Of a DNA stretch of 40,344 nt, positions 8,458-17,342 are shown in pieces. The stretch is taken from assembly GCA_002338445.1 (NCBI GenBank), contig DDII01000015.1, positions 1 to 40,344 of the forward strand, written 5' to 3'. Under the pieces are notes generated by a model. That model was not told where the DNA came from. It worked only from the letters and a program-made list of their open reading frames with translations, and did no database searches. The translations under genes were made by a program, and so were the position numbers. Position 1 is the stretch's first letter, and the number at the start of each line of letters is the position of its first letter. The DNA comes from Cellvibrionales bacterium UBA1854. Lineage in GTDB: Bacteria > Pseudomonadota > Gammaproteobacteria > Pseudomonadales > Porticoccaceae.

Positions 8458-9777
8458 TCAATAATACTTATCTTCAATTCGATATTCTGCAGAGCGGGCA
8501 TGTGCCTCTAGCGACTCACTTCGCGCGAGTGTTGACGCAACACGTCCAAGAGAAGTGGCCCCTTTTGATGTACAAGAAATTACGGAGCTGCGCTTTTGGA
8601 AATCATATACCCCAAGAGGTGATGAAAATCTAGCTGTCGCCGAAGTGGGTAAAACATGATTCGGGCCGGCACAATAATCACCCAACGCCTCCGCCGAGTG
8701 CCTTCCGAGGAAGATAGAACCGGCATGCCGAATTTGCAAAAGTAATTCCTCGGGTTCTGAAACAGATAATTCAAGATGCTCTGGCGCCATTTGATTACAA
8801 AGGGCCGCCGCTTCATCACTATCTCTAACTTTTATTAGTGCTCCACGATTGAAGAGAGACTTTTCGATGATCTCTTTTCTCTCCATGTCGGGCAGCAACT
8901 TCTTGACACTTGCGTGCACCTGTTTTATAAAAGTTTCGTCCCAAGACAGCAATACCGCCTGAGCATTCTCATCGTGCTCTGCCTGCGAAAAGAGATCCAT
9001 AGCAATCCAATCTGGATTGGTCCCTCCATCACATATAATCATTATTTCGCTAGGGCCAGCAACCATGTCCAATCCAACTTTTCCAAATACTTTACGCTTA
9101 GCAGAAGCAACATATATATTTCCAGGGCCAACTATTTTGTCAACCCTCCTCAAAGACTGAGTACCATATGCAAGACCGGCGACAGCTTGTGCGCCCCCTA
9201 TAGTCCATACTTCGTCAACACCGACTAATGCAGCGGCCGCTAACACACTTGGATTGATTTCTCCATTAGGCGCCGGCACAACCATTACGATTTCATCGAC
9301 TCCAGCAATTCGCGCGGGAATAACGTTCATCAGCACCGAAGACGGATAGCTTGCCTTTCCTCCAGGCACATAAACGCCAACTCGTTCAATTGCAGTAATT
9401 TTTTGTCCGAGCAGATTCCCATCTTCTTCCCGATACTGCCAAGATTCCTGTACTTGCCGTTGATGGTAAGCTTGTATCCGTTTTGCCGCCAACTTGAGGG
9501 CTTCAAAAACATTTGGATCAACTTCCATTTTCGCTTTTTCCAGACTATCGCAGGAAACAAGAAGATCACTTACTTTTCGGCAATTTCTTCCATCAAATCG
9601 ATTAGTATAATTTAAGAGTGCGTCGTCTCCATCGTCTCTTACAGCTCGAATTATTTCGTCAACGATACTATCAACAGAGTCGTTCACGGCCATTTCCGAA
9701 GCGGAAATCTGACGGAATTTATCGTCAAAATCAGACTCATTTGAGTCGAGCACTCTAATTTTATCAATTTGATTCAT
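8458..9777 (-). CDS. hisD: Histidinol dehydrogenase
   Basis: Zinc enzyme catalysing the last two NAD-linked oxidations from L-histidinol to L-histidine. The 439-residue product has the conserved segments GVYVPGGKASYPSS, GPGNIYVASAKR, VGLDMVAGPSEI, the SQAEHDENAQ motif with zinc and catalytic histidines, and GPNHVLPTSATARF. ATG at 9777 gives the family-like start MNQIDKIRVLDS and overlaps hisG by 14 bases. An ATG six codons upstream (9795) is possible but lies deeper in hisG and adds residues with no family likeness. It lies between hisG and hisC as in Pseudomonas. Confidence 0.95.
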   Translation of the reverse strand: MNQIDKIRVLDSNESDFDDKFRQISASEMAVNDSVDSIVDEIIRAVRDDGDDALLNYTNRFDGRNCRKVSDLLVSCDSLEKAKMEVDPNVFEALKLAAKRIQAYHQRQVQESWQYREEDGNLLGQKITAIERVGVYVPGGKASYPSSVLMNVIPARIAGVDEIVMVVPAPNGEINPSVLAAAALVGVDEVWTIGGAQAVAGLAYGTQSLRRVDKIVGPGNIYVASAKRKVFGKVGLDMVAGPSEIMIICDGGTNPDWIAMDLFSQAEHDENAQAVLLSWDETFIKQVHASVKKLLPDMERKEIIEKSLFNRGALIKVRDSDEAAALCNQMAPEHLELSVSEPEELLLQIRHAGSIFLGRHSAEALGDYCAGPNHVLPTSATARFSSPLGVYDFQKRSSVISCTSKGATSLGRVASTLARSESLEAHARSAEYRIEDKYY

Positions 9778-10411
9778 TCTCAGACCCCACAACATTTCTG
9801 ATCGAATTAATAATTTTATTCACCACTGTAAAATTACCCTTCATTGCTAGTTTATTAACAATCAAACGAGAACTAATGTTAGCAATTAGCTTTTCAGCGA
9901 CAAGCCCATGTGCGGCAAGCGTATTACCAGTATCTACGATATCGACTATTTCATCAGACAAATCTAACAATGGAGCTAATTCCATCGCGCCGTACAACTT
10001 TATTAATTCTGTTTGGCGTCCCAATCCCGCATAAAATCTTCGAGCCACGTTAACATACTTTGTCGCCACAACAGTCCGTTCAAGTTTGACCTCTGAGCTC
10101 GGCAACGCCGCAGTCATGAGCCTGCATTTGGCAATCTTTAAATCAAGAGGCTCGTAGTATCCCTCCCCTCCGTGCTCTAAAAGCTGGTCTTTACCGGTAA
10201 TTCCCAGGTCAGCAGCTCCAAATTGCACATAAGTTGGCACATCAACTCCTCGCAATATCAATAGTCTTAAGTGCTGGATGTTTGTAAGAAACATTAGTTT
10301 GCGACTATCAAAGATATCTTCTATTGGGCAGATACCGGCCTCACTCAATATGGGAAGGGATTCTTTTAATATTCGCCCCTTTGTCAGGGCCAAGGTCACT
10401 GTATGCAACAC
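9764..10411 (-). CDS. hisG: ATP phosphoribosyltransferase, short-form catalytic subunit
   Basis: First step of histidine synthesis: ATP plus PRPP gives phosphoribosyl-ATP. The N terminus LALTKGRILKESLPIL and the PRPP-binding EIVDIVDTGNTLAAHGL are clear. At 215 residues this is the short form, which lacks the C-terminal ACT-like regulatory domain of the E. coli enzyme (299 residues). In known systems the short form needs HisZ, a HisRS-like regulatory subunit; hisZ is not in this window. The start is GTG at 10411 with GGGGA upstream. It overlaps hisD and follows murA by 12 bases. Confidence 0.95.
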   Translation of the reverse strand: MLHTVTLALTKGRILKESLPILSEAGICPIEDIFDSRKLMFLTNIQHLRLLILRGVDVPTYVQFGAADLGITGKDQLLEHGGEGYYEPLDLKIAKCRLMTAALPSSEVKLERTVVATKYVNVARRFYAGLGRQTELIKLYGAMELAPLLDLSDEIVDIVDTGNTLAAHGLVAEKLIANISSRLIVNKLAMKGNFTVVNKIINSIRNVVGSENESN

Positions 10412-10423
10412 TATTCCCCTTTT

Positions 10424-11686
10424 TTAACTCGGCAAGCGTGTGATTTTAGCACCAAGCTGATGCAATTTCTCTTCAAAACACTCATACCCACGATCTACAT
10501 GGTGAATTTCGTCAATCGTTGTTTCCCCCTCCGCTGCGACTCCAGCAATGACTAATGCGGCTGAAGCCCTCAAATCGGAGGCCATAACATGAGTTCCTGT
10601 GAGTTTGGGAACTCCCGTAATAACCGCCACATTATTGTTGAGAGCGATTTTAGCTCCCATGCAACGAAGCTCTTGCACCTGCGCTAGACGATTTTCAAAA
10701 ATTGTTTCCGTGACTTGTGCAATCCCTATTGCTAAAGAATTAACGACTGTAAATTGAGCTTGCATGTCGGTTGGAAAGCATGGATAAGGACCAGTCGTAA
10801 TATTTACCGCCTTTGGGCGTTTACCTCGCATATCAAGTTCGATCCAATCCACCCCAAAGGTCAGATCTCCTCCGGTTTTTCGAAATTTTTCAAGCACTGC
10901 GCTTATATTTGATGGGTCGGCACGCATTGTTCGAATTTTCCCACCAGTGGCAGCTGCTGCAGCTAAGTAAGTCGCGGTCTCTATACGATCTGACATCACT
11001 CTAAAAAAACCACCATCCATTTTTTTTACGCCCTGAACCACTATCGAAGATGTTCCAGCACCGCTAATATTTGCACCCCAGGCGTTCAAGCATTTAATCA
11101 GGTCGATAATTTCAGGTTCTAAAGCACAATTCTTTATCCGCGTTGTACCCTCAGCCAAAGTGGCCGCCATGATAATGTTTTCCGTCGCTCCGACTGAAGG
11201 AAAAGGCAAAATTATCGTTGCCCCACGCAAACGACCCTTGCGAGAGGCTTTAATAAATCCATCTTCTATTATAATTTCAGCTCCCAAAGATTCCATCCCC
11301 GCTATGTGGAGGTCTATTGGGCGATTGCCGATGGCGCAGCCACCCGGGAAAGATACTGTAGCCTCCCCAAACCGACTCAACATTGGGCCCAATACCAAAA
11401 TTGAAGCACGCATCTTCCCGACCAACTCAGGGGGTGTTGCTAAACTATGAACTGTCCGCGTATCTGCCTCCACGTAACGGTTTTCATCAATACTTAATTC
11501 TACCCCGAGAGAACCCAGCAACTCTAAAGAAGTCGTCACATCTTGAAGATGTGGTAAATTTGCTACTGTTGTCTTACCCTCACAGAGCAGCATCCCAGCT
11601 AGTATAGGTAAAGAAGAATTTTTGGAGCCAGATATTTCCAGAGACCCCTTCAGTGAAGTACCACCTTGGATAATTAATTTTTCCAT
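10424..11686 (-). CDS. murA: UDP-N-acetylglucosamine 1-carboxyvinyltransferase
   Basis: Adds enolpyruvate from PEP to UDP-GlcNAc, the first committed step of peptidoglycan synthesis and the fosfomycin target. The 420-residue product has the EPSP-synthase-like fold. Signatures are ISGSKNSSLPILAG near the N terminus, Lys/Arg substrate residues, and the catalytic Cys117 in FPGGCAIGNRPIDLH, so fosfomycin sensitivity of the enzyme is expected. The frame is open upstream to a GTG at 11725, but ATG at 11686 matches the family start (MEKLIIQGG) and has AGG upstream. It lies between ibaG and hisG, the standard context. Confidence 0.96.
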   Translation of the reverse strand: MEKLIIQGGTSLKGSLEISGSKNSSLPILAGMLLCEGKTTVANLPHLQDVTTSLELLGSLGVELSIDENRYVEADTRTVHSLATPPELVGKMRASILVLGPMLSRFGEATVSFPGGCAIGNRPIDLHIAGMESLGAEIIIEDGFIKASRKGRLRGATIILPFPSVGATENIIMAATLAEGTTRIKNCALEPEIIDLIKCLNAWGANISGAGTSSIVVQGVKKMDGGFFRVMSDRIETATYLAAAAATGGKIRTMRADPSNISAVLEKFRKTGGDLTFGVDWIELDMRGKRPKAVNITTGPYPCFPTDMQAQFTVVNSLAIGIAQVTETIFENRLAQVQELRCMGAKIALNNNVAVITGVPKLTGTHVMASDLRASAALVIAGVAAEGETTIDEIHHVDRGYECFEEKLHQLGAKITRLPS

Positions 11687-11745
11687 ATTACGCCTAGGGA
11701 AATTTTTTGACTTTTTTATGGGCACCTCACTAAAGATTGAGATCT

Positions 11746-11997
11746 CTACCCCATATCAGAAATATACCGCTGCCACTCTTGCTTGCTATATGTTTTGATT
11801 TGAACAGCGTGTATGGATCCGCTGGTGATTTCTTTTTGTACCGCAGAATACACCAATTGCTGTCTTTGCACCGGTTTTTTACCAACAAATATATCATCCA
11901 CAACGGTTATCGAGTAATGATTCCCAGTGTTCTTCACATCTATAAAAGCTACAGGGAATTCTTGTTCTAAAAGTGCATGCAGCTCGTCAATCGACAT
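11746..11997 (-). CDS. ibaG: BolA-family protein (IbaG/YrbA)
   Basis: A small BolA/IbaG-type protein of 83 residues. Family members pair with monothiol glutaredoxins and take part in iron-sulfur handling and acid or envelope stress. The BolA fold is recognisable from the N-terminal helix (SIDELHALLEQEFP), the central strands with GNHYSITVVDDIFVGK, and the helix with RQQLVYSAVQKEI followed by IHAVQIKTYS. The position just upstream of murA identifies it as the IbaG/YrbA paralogue rather than BolA itself. mlaC lies 25 bases upstream; mlaB, which normally sits between them, is absent. Confidence 0.92.
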   Translation of the reverse strand: MSIDELHALLEQEFPVAFIDVKNTGNHYSITVVDDIFVGKKPVQRQQLVYSAVQKEITSGSIHAVQIKTYSKQEWQRYISDMG

Positions 11998-12022
11998 AAG
12001 TATTTAATCCCGGCATCAACAA

Positions 12023-12721
12023 TCAATCAGTGTCAGCCAACCACTTTTTAATTACAACATCTAAATTTCCATTATTCTTTTGTGCTGCCAGACGAAATTG
12101 ATTCCGGAGGGTTTTACCGAGATTTATACCATCTATTAGAACATTAGAGATTATCCATGCTCCATCCTCATTTTTTTTCATAGAGTAAGAAAGAGGATAT
12201 ACTTTTCCCGCACTATGAATCTCTTGTTTTACTGAGACCCTGACCTCATCGGATGAAATCTCACGCCGATTGATAATAATGATTTTCTCATCGTTAAAGC
12301 TGAGAAGACCGCGGCCGTATGTTTCCACCATGCTTTTTCTAAACACATTTGTGAACTCCAACAACTGCTTTTCAGTAGCTTCCGTTCGATAGCTACCCAT
12401 AACTGAACGCGACATACGCCAAAAGTCTACATGCGGCGACATTTGAGCCATGATTGTTTCAAAAAAAACCTCTTCGTTATTAGGATCAGCATTTTTATAA
12501 TTCGAGATAATTGCTAATAGAGAAACAGTTAGTTTATCTATCAGATCAAACGGGTCACTATTGTGTCCTTCAATGTTTTTCACATTTACTTCTTTTGTCT
12601 CCTCCAACGATCTTTCAGGAAAAATTTCTTTAGTAAACCTTTCAAGTTCTCCGAGAGAACTGGGAGATGACAGCATTAGTGCTACACCTACTGCTATTAC
12701 AGTCAACCGATCGCTCTTCAA
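12023..12721 (-). CDS. mlaC: MlaC, periplasmic phospholipid-shuttle protein, without mlaFEDB
   Basis: MlaC carries phospholipid across the periplasm between the outer-membrane MlaA-porin complex and the inner-membrane MlaFEDB transporter. The 232-residue product starts with a hydrophobic signal-like segment (about 6-24). It then shows the Tol_Tol_Ttg2 family pattern: an FDLIDKLTVSLL helix, MSPHVDFWRMSRSVMGSYR, EFTNVFRKSMVETYGRGLLSF, and the C-terminal strands with WIISNVLIDGINLGKTLRNQF. The start is TTG at 12721 with GAGG eight bases upstream; nearby ATGs are out of frame and stop at once. mlaF, mlaE and mlaD, which should precede it, and mlaB, which should follow it, are all missing. yrbG diverges directly instead. 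Confidence 0.9.
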   Translation of the reverse strand: MKSDRLTVIAVGVALMLSSPSSLGELERFTKEIFPERSLEETKEVNVKNIEGHNSDPFDLIDKLTVSLLAIISNYKNADPNNEEVFFETIMAQMSPHVDFWRMSRSVMGSYRTEATEKQLLEFTNVFRKSMVETYGRGLLSFNDEKIIIINRREISSDEVRVSVKQEIHSAGKVYPLSYSMKKNEDGAWIISNVLIDGINLGKTLRNQFRLAAQKNNGNLDVVIKKWLADTD

Positions 12722-12868
12722 GTCATCATCCTCAATAAATTTAGATATATAGTAAGTTCACTTGGAGTTTTTCATTAATAAAGCCCTTTTACCAACATGA
12801 CAACGCTTTAGAATAATTATAACATTTCATCGCTTGTAAAAAAAACAATTACCGATCCCGGAGTCCCT

Positions 12869-13861
12869 ATGACGACATTACTGATAGCCATCATAGCATT
12901 AATCCTTGGCATCACTGGATTAGTGCTGGGAGCAGATAAATTTGTCGTTGGTAGTGCGGCTGCTGCGAGAAAACTTGGAATATCTCCAATGGTAGTTGGG
13001 CTAACAATTGTTTCTGTTGGCACATCGGCACCAGAGATAATTGTATCCATCAACGCTGCAATAGATGGTGCTGGCGAATTGGCCGTTGGTAACGCTATAG
13101 GCTCAAATTTGGCCAATATTGGACTCGTTTTAGGCGTGACCGCACTTATTGCACCCCTTCCGGTAAAGCAACACCTTCTGCGCGAGGAAAGCCCGGTGCT
13201 TTTGATGGTAACTTTAATTGTGGGTTTCTGTCTTTATGACGGCGTGTTGGGACGCATGGAAAGTGTTTTCCTCGCAATGCTCACAATCCCTCTCCTAATA
13301 GCCGCGGTAAAATATAAAGGTGGAAATGACACAACAACTTCAGAAATCGAAACAGACACCGTAGACATTGATACTAAAACTGCAATCTTTTGGTTTTTAA
13401 GTGGCCTAACAGTTCTTCTTGTCAGTGCCAAAACAACAGTTTGGGGAGCGCGTGAGGTAGCCGTATACCTTGGCATAAGTGAATTAGTAATCGGATTAAC
13501 AATAATAGCGTTGGGTACAAGTCTTCCCGAGTTGGCGGCCTCAATCGCAAGCGCACTAAAGGGCCATCATGATATTGCCGTTGGAAATGTTTTTGGTTCT
13601 AACCTTTTTAATTTGTTACTTGTAATGAGCGCTGCCGGCGTTATATCTCCGATTGATTTGAGCTCAGACGTTTTGTTGCGAGATTACCTGAGCATGACGT
13701 TAATGACCGTTCTTCTTGTTGTTTTTGTTGCTCAAGCGATAATGAAAGAAACTGACATTATTGGCTCCGGAACAATATCAAGGCGCGTTGGCGCTCTGTT
13801 CCTTGTTGGATATATTGTTTACTATGGAATCTTATGGACTTCACTGAATTTTATAAGGTAG
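12869..13861 (+). CDS. yrbG: Calcium/sodium exchanger-family transporter (YrbG)
   Basis: An inner-membrane antiporter of the CaCA superfamily, probably exchanging Ca2+ for Na+ or H+. The 330-residue, about ten-helix protein has the two inverted alpha repeats of the family: GTSAPEIIVSINAA with AVGNAIGSNLANIGLVLG in the first half, and GTSLPELAASIASA with AVGNVFGSNLFNLLLV in the second. The central hydrophilic loop (about 147-170) is acidic and threonine-rich. ATG at 12869 has GGAG about nine bases upstream. In enterobacteria and pseudomonads it sits between mla and kdsD, as here. It diverges from mlaC across 147 bases. Confidence 0.93.
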   Translation: MTTLLIAIIALILGITGLVLGADKFVVGSAAAARKLGISPMVVGLTIVSVGTSAPEIIVSINAAIDGAGELAVGNAIGSNLANIGLVLGVTALIAPLPVKQHLLREESPVLLMVTLIVGFCLYDGVLGRMESVFLAMLTIPLLIAAVKYKGGNDTTTSEIETDTVDIDTKTAIFWFLSGLTVLLVSAKTTVWGAREVAVYLGISELVIGLTIIALGTSLPELAASIASALKGHHDIAVGNVFGSNLFNLLLVMSAAGVISPIDLSSDVLLRDYLSMTLMTVLLVVFVAQAIMKETDIIGSGTISRRVGALFLVGYIVYYGILWTSLNFIR

Positions 13862-13947
13862 TGTGCAGATATAATCGGTTTATTCGATAACACGCCTCTA
13901 CAAAAGCTAATAGTGATTCATTAAAATGAGGCCCGAAGAACACAACG

Positions 13948-14919
13948 ATGACATCGAAAAAAATAACTAACTCCGCCATTCGCACCATTGATCTAGCTGC
14001 TGAAGCTATAAGTCAATTGAGAAAAAAGATAGATAAACAGTTTGAGCATGCATGCAATATTATCCTCCAATGTAAAGGTCGAGTAGCGGTGACCGGCATG
14101 GGCAAATCAGGGCACATAGCTAATAAGATTGCGTCAACACTTGCAAGCACAGGGACACCTGCTTTTTTCTTACATCCTGCCGAGGCAAGCCATGGAGACT
14201 TAGGAATGATCACATCGGCAGATGTCGTTCTTGCCATCTCTAATTCAGGCTCTACATCAGAGATCATGACGATTATCCCAAGACTAAAACGACTGGATGT
14301 ACCCATTATAAGTATGACGGGGGATCCTAAGTCTGAAGTTGCGAAAGCTGCGACCGTCCATCTTTGTATCCAAGTTGCCCGCGAAGCATGTCCACTGAAT
14401 TTAGCTCCAACGACAAGCACAACCGCTAGTCTCGTTCTTGGTGATGCATTAGCGATATCACTTTTGGAAACACGCGGTTTTAGTGAATATGATTTTGCGA
14501 TGTCTCATCCCGGTGGAGCACTTGGACGAAAACTTCTTTTGAGGGCGCGAGACTTAATGCATGAAAACACCTCGGTGCCCCGAGTATATTTCAATGATTG
14601 TGTTCAGACAGCTCTACTAGAGATGACCGAGAAGGGTTTTGGTGTAACAGCAATATTCGACATTTCTGAACGCCTGGTAGGAATTTTTACAGATGGCGAT
14701 TTAAGAAGAATGACATCGCAAGGATTAAATATTGGTGACACCCTAGTCAAAGATGTAATGTCAGCGAATCCAAAAACTATTTCTGGCGATGTTCTTGCCG
14801 CAGAGGCCCTGAACATAATGGAAGACTTGTCAATTACAACCTTATTGATTACGGACGAATCGAATTGCCTATGCGGAATTCTGCACATGCATGATCTTGT
14901 CAGAGCGGGATTAATATGA
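13948..14919 (+). CDS. kdsD: D-arabinose-5-phosphate isomerase
   Basis: Interconverts ribulose-5-phosphate and arabinose-5-phosphate, the first step toward KDO of the LPS inner core. The 323-residue product has an N-terminal SIS sugar-isomerase domain with VTGMGKSGHIANKIASTLAS, the HPAEASHGDLGM segment with the conserved histidine, and ISNSGSTSEI. Two CBS domains follow (about 205-260 and 268-323), with FTDGDLRRM in the first. The ATG at 13948 lacks a strong ribosome site. It overlaps kdsC by four bases. The KDO-LPS transport gene order is canonical. Confidence 0.95.
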   Translation: MTSKKITNSAIRTIDLAAEAISQLRKKIDKQFEHACNIILQCKGRVAVTGMGKSGHIANKIASTLASTGTPAFFLHPAEASHGDLGMITSADVVLAISNSGSTSEIMTIIPRLKRLDVPIISMTGDPKSEVAKAATVHLCIQVAREACPLNLAPTTSTTASLVLGDALAISLLETRGFSEYDFAMSHPGGALGRKLLLRARDLMHENTSVPRVYFNDCVQTALLEMTEKGFGVTAIFDISERLVGIFTDGDLRRMTSQGLNIGDTLVKDVMSANPKTISGDVLAAEALNIMEDLSITTLLITDESNCLCGILHMHDLVRAGLI

Positions 14920-15470
14920 GCCTTTCTTCTGAAATTCTAACCGGCGTGCCATCGAAAATAGTTAAGGCCGCAAAACGTGTAAAGCTTGTTTTACTGGACG
15001 TTGACGGAGTGCTCACCGATGGAAAAGTATACTATGGCAACTCTGGGGAAGAATTAAAGGCCTTCGATATCAAAGATGGTCTAGGCATAAAATTGCTCAA
15101 TTCTTCAAATATTATGGTTGGAATCATCACCGGGAGAACCTCTAAATTAGTTCTTCGCCGAGCAAAAGAGTTAAATATGGCAACGATTATACAAGGTAGT
15201 GAAGATAAATTTGAAGATATTAAAAAAATTTGTCTCAAATACTCGCTGAAACTCAACCAAATATGTTTTGTGGGCGATGATTTTCCCGATCTAAGGGCTA
15301 TTCATCATGTCGGCCTCGGTATTTGCGTTGCAGATGCCTGCCTCGCTACACGGCGAATCGCCCAATGGTGCACCAAATCGAGTGGCGGAAACGGTGCGGT
15401 GCGAGAAGTAGCCGAACTCTTATTAGCTGCTCAAGACAGATATCAGAATACTCTGGAAAAATACAGATGA
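14916..15470 (+). CDS. kdsC: 3-deoxy-D-manno-octulosonate 8-phosphate phosphatase
   Basis: HAD-superfamily type C0 phosphatase that releases KDO from KDO-8-P. The 184-residue product has motif I LLDVDGVLTDGKVYY with nucleophile Asp28 and acid/base Asp30, the DIKDGLGIKLL segment, motif II IITGRTS, motif III lysine in the QGSEDKFED region, and motif IV VGDDFPDL. There is no cap domain, so the enzyme should be a tetramer like its relatives. It overlaps kdsD (4 bases) and lptC (4 bases), which implies tight translational coupling. Confidence 0.95.
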   Translation: MSLSSEILTGVPSKIVKAAKRVKLVLLDVDGVLTDGKVYYGNSGEELKAFDIKDGLGIKLLNSSNIMVGIITGRTSKLVLRRAKELNMATIIQGSEDKFEDIKKICLKYSLKLNQICFVGDDFPDLRAIHHVGLGICVADACLATRRIAQWCTKSSGGNGAVREVAELLLAAQDRYQNTLEKYR

Positions 15471-16030
15471 TAAAGCAGTTTTTTATAATTAGCTCTGCAA
15501 TAATAATGATTACAGGATTCCTACTAGTCTGGGACTCACACCCAGAATCCTTCCTAGAAAAAAAACACATTAATTCTGACAAGAATTTAATAGCGGATAG
15601 TTACATGAGACAAGCAAAAACAAGTATTTTTGGGACCAATGGCCAGAGGAATTTGTCATTAGTCACTCAAAAAATCGAACTATTTGTCGAAAAAGGCAGC
15701 ACACTTTTTGAAAAACCGTTTATTACCACCAGTAGTGCAGGTAGTTCGGTGCAGTTATCAGCAAAAAGTGCGGTACTTGACAGGGAGACAAGTAAAATTT
15801 TTCTCTCTGGTGACGTGCAACTTCGATCAGCCCTTGGAATTGAAACTTCCACTCTTTCCACTGAGAAGTTGACCTATTTGTTTGACTTAGGACTGGTAGA
15901 GAATGAAGCATTTTTTACACTCAAATCTAATAACATTACGTTAACTGGGAATGGGATCACAGCGCAACCAATGAATGGGAATTACCAATTCAAAAAAAAC
16001 ATACAAGCTCGCTATGAAACTTTTCGCTAG
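15467..16030 (+). CDS. lptC: LptC, LPS-transport bridge protein
   Basis: Inner-membrane anchored component of the Lpt machine that hands LPS from LptB2FG to LptA. The 187-residue product has an N-terminal membrane anchor (about 3-23), then the beta-jellyroll domain with the early ADSYM motif and the repeated strands ending in NNITLTGNGITAQ. ATG at 15467 overlaps the kdsC stop as ATGA. The frame is open further upstream inside kdsC but that is not expected to be translated. lptC and lptA are poorly conserved families, so the position between kdsC and lptA carries weight. Confidence 0.9.
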   Translation: MIKQFFIISSAIIMITGFLLVWDSHPESFLEKKHINSDKNLIADSYMRQAKTSIFGTNGQRNLSLVTQKIELFVEKGSTLFEKPFITTSSAGSSVQLSAKSAVLDRETSKIFLSGDVQLRSALGIETSTLSTEKLTYLFDLGLVENEAFFTLKSNNITLTGNGITAQPMNGNYQFKKNIQARYETFR

Positions 16031-16532
16031 TTCTTTCAAATCACTTGCTATTTTTTTAATTTTAGTCAGTGGTGGGATAAAAGCACAAACGCTGTTGCCA
16101 ATAAGCATTGAATCTGATTTGGCAGAACGTAACGAAAAAACCGGGGTCACAGTGTATAAAGGAAATGTACTTATAACTCAAGGCAACTTATCGATCAAAG
16201 CCGATCTCGTGACAATTACGGAAAATGCAGAACAAATTTCAAAAATTCAGTGTGCTGGATCGCCAGCCAGTTTCGAACAATTAGATGTTATGTCCATCAA
16301 GCCGGCATTAATTGGAAGCGCAAATGATGTGGAGTATTTACTCCAAGAACAACAGATTAATCTGAGTCAAAACGCCTCTCTCTCGAGCAATGGTGCTCTG
16401 ATAACTGGGGACTCGATAAACTACGATTTAAGAAATGAGATTTGGAAGGCGGGAGGAGCGGAGAACAGCCAGAAGCGTATTAGACTTTTTATTCCTCCCA
16501 AAAGCGTAAAATCGCAGAATTTGATACCATGA
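16014..16532 (+). CDS. lptA: LptA, periplasmic LPS-transport protein
   Basis: Periplasmic bridge protein of the OstA/LptA family that forms the beta-jellyroll filament carrying LPS to LptDE. The 172-residue precursor starts with a signal peptide (MKLFASSFKSLAIFLILVSG) that ends near IKAQ. It continues with the family segments IESDLAERNEKTGVTVYKGNV, ITQGNLSIKADLVTI and the later NASLSSNGALITGDSINYDL repeats. I chose ATG at 16014, which overlaps lptC by 17 bases, because it puts a proper signal peptide at the N terminus; an in-frame ATG at 15975 would add 13 unlikely residues. It overlaps lptB by four bases. Confidence 0.92.
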   Translation: MKLFASSFKSLAIFLILVSGGIKAQTLLPISIESDLAERNEKTGVTVYKGNVLITQGNLSIKADLVTITENAEQISKIQCAGSPASFEQLDVMSIKPALIGSANDVEYLLQEQQINLSQNASLSSNGALITGDSINYDLRNEIWKAGGAENSQKRIRLFIPPKSVKSQNLIP

Positions 16533-17254
16533 AACGACTTGAAGCACACAACTTAGCTAAGTCATATGCGCGTAAACCCGTAGTGCAGGACGTGTCTCTT
16601 TGGTTAAATCAAGGAGAAATAGTTGGTCTACTTGGCCCAAATGGTGCTGGTAAAACCACATGCTTCTACATGATCATAGGGCTAATTGAGCAAGACCGAG
16701 GCCGAATTACAATTGATGGCTCTGACATAGGGAATTTACCAATGCATGGTCGTGCAAGGAGGGGCCTGGGTTATCTTCCTCAAGAACCATCGATTTTCAG
16801 AAAATTGAATGTACAGAATAATATTTTGGCAATTTTGGAGACAGTAAGAGGTCTAACAAAACAGGAAAAAAAGCGACAACTAGAAGAACTCATGGAAGAG
16901 TTCAACATTACGCATCTAAAGAAAAGTTTAGGCGGTAGTCTGTCCGGTGGAGAGCGCCGTCGAGTAGAAATAGCGCGTGCACTTGCAACGCAACCTCAAT
17001 TTATATTATTGGATGAACCCTTTGCCGGCGTAGATCCAATCTCTATGAATGATATTAAAAATATCATTCGCTATTTAAGTCAACGAGGCATCGGTGTTTT
17101 AATAACGGATCACAATGTCAGAGAAACACTAGATATCTGCGAAAACGCTTTTATCATGGGAGAGGGGCGTGTAATTGCTCACGGCTCACCCGATCAAGTC
17201 TCTCGAGACGATAAAGTACGCCAAACCTACCTCGGGGAACACTTTAGTTTATGA
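16529..17254 (+). CDS. lptB: LptB, LPS-export ABC ATPase
   Basis: Cytosolic ATPase that drives LPS extraction through LptF/LptG. The 241-residue product has Walker A GPNGAGKTT (36-44), a Q-loop in LGYLPQEPSIF, the signature SLSGGERRRVEIARAL, Walker B FILLDEPFAGVDP and the H-loop ITDHNVRETL. LptB-type features such as the short AHGSPDQVSRD tail are present. It overlaps lptA by four bases. lptF and lptG are encoded elsewhere in most gammaproteobacteria and are not here. Confidence 0.97.
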   Translation: MKRLEAHNLAKSYARKPVVQDVSLWLNQGEIVGLLGPNGAGKTTCFYMIIGLIEQDRGRITIDGSDIGNLPMHGRARRGLGYLPQEPSIFRKLNVQNNILAILETVRGLTKQEKKRQLEELMEEFNITHLKKSLGGSLSGGERRRVEIARALATQPQFILLDEPFAGVDPISMNDIKNIIRYLSQRGIGVLITDHNVRETLDICENAFIMGEGRVIAHGSPDQVSRDDKVRQTYLGEHFSL

Positions 17255-17342
17255 TTTGCGCTACCACCAGAATTGAGCATTGCCATAAGAAGCTCTCAAG
17301 TACTAAACTTACCCGTGTTCAAACTAGGCGGCTTTTCAAATA

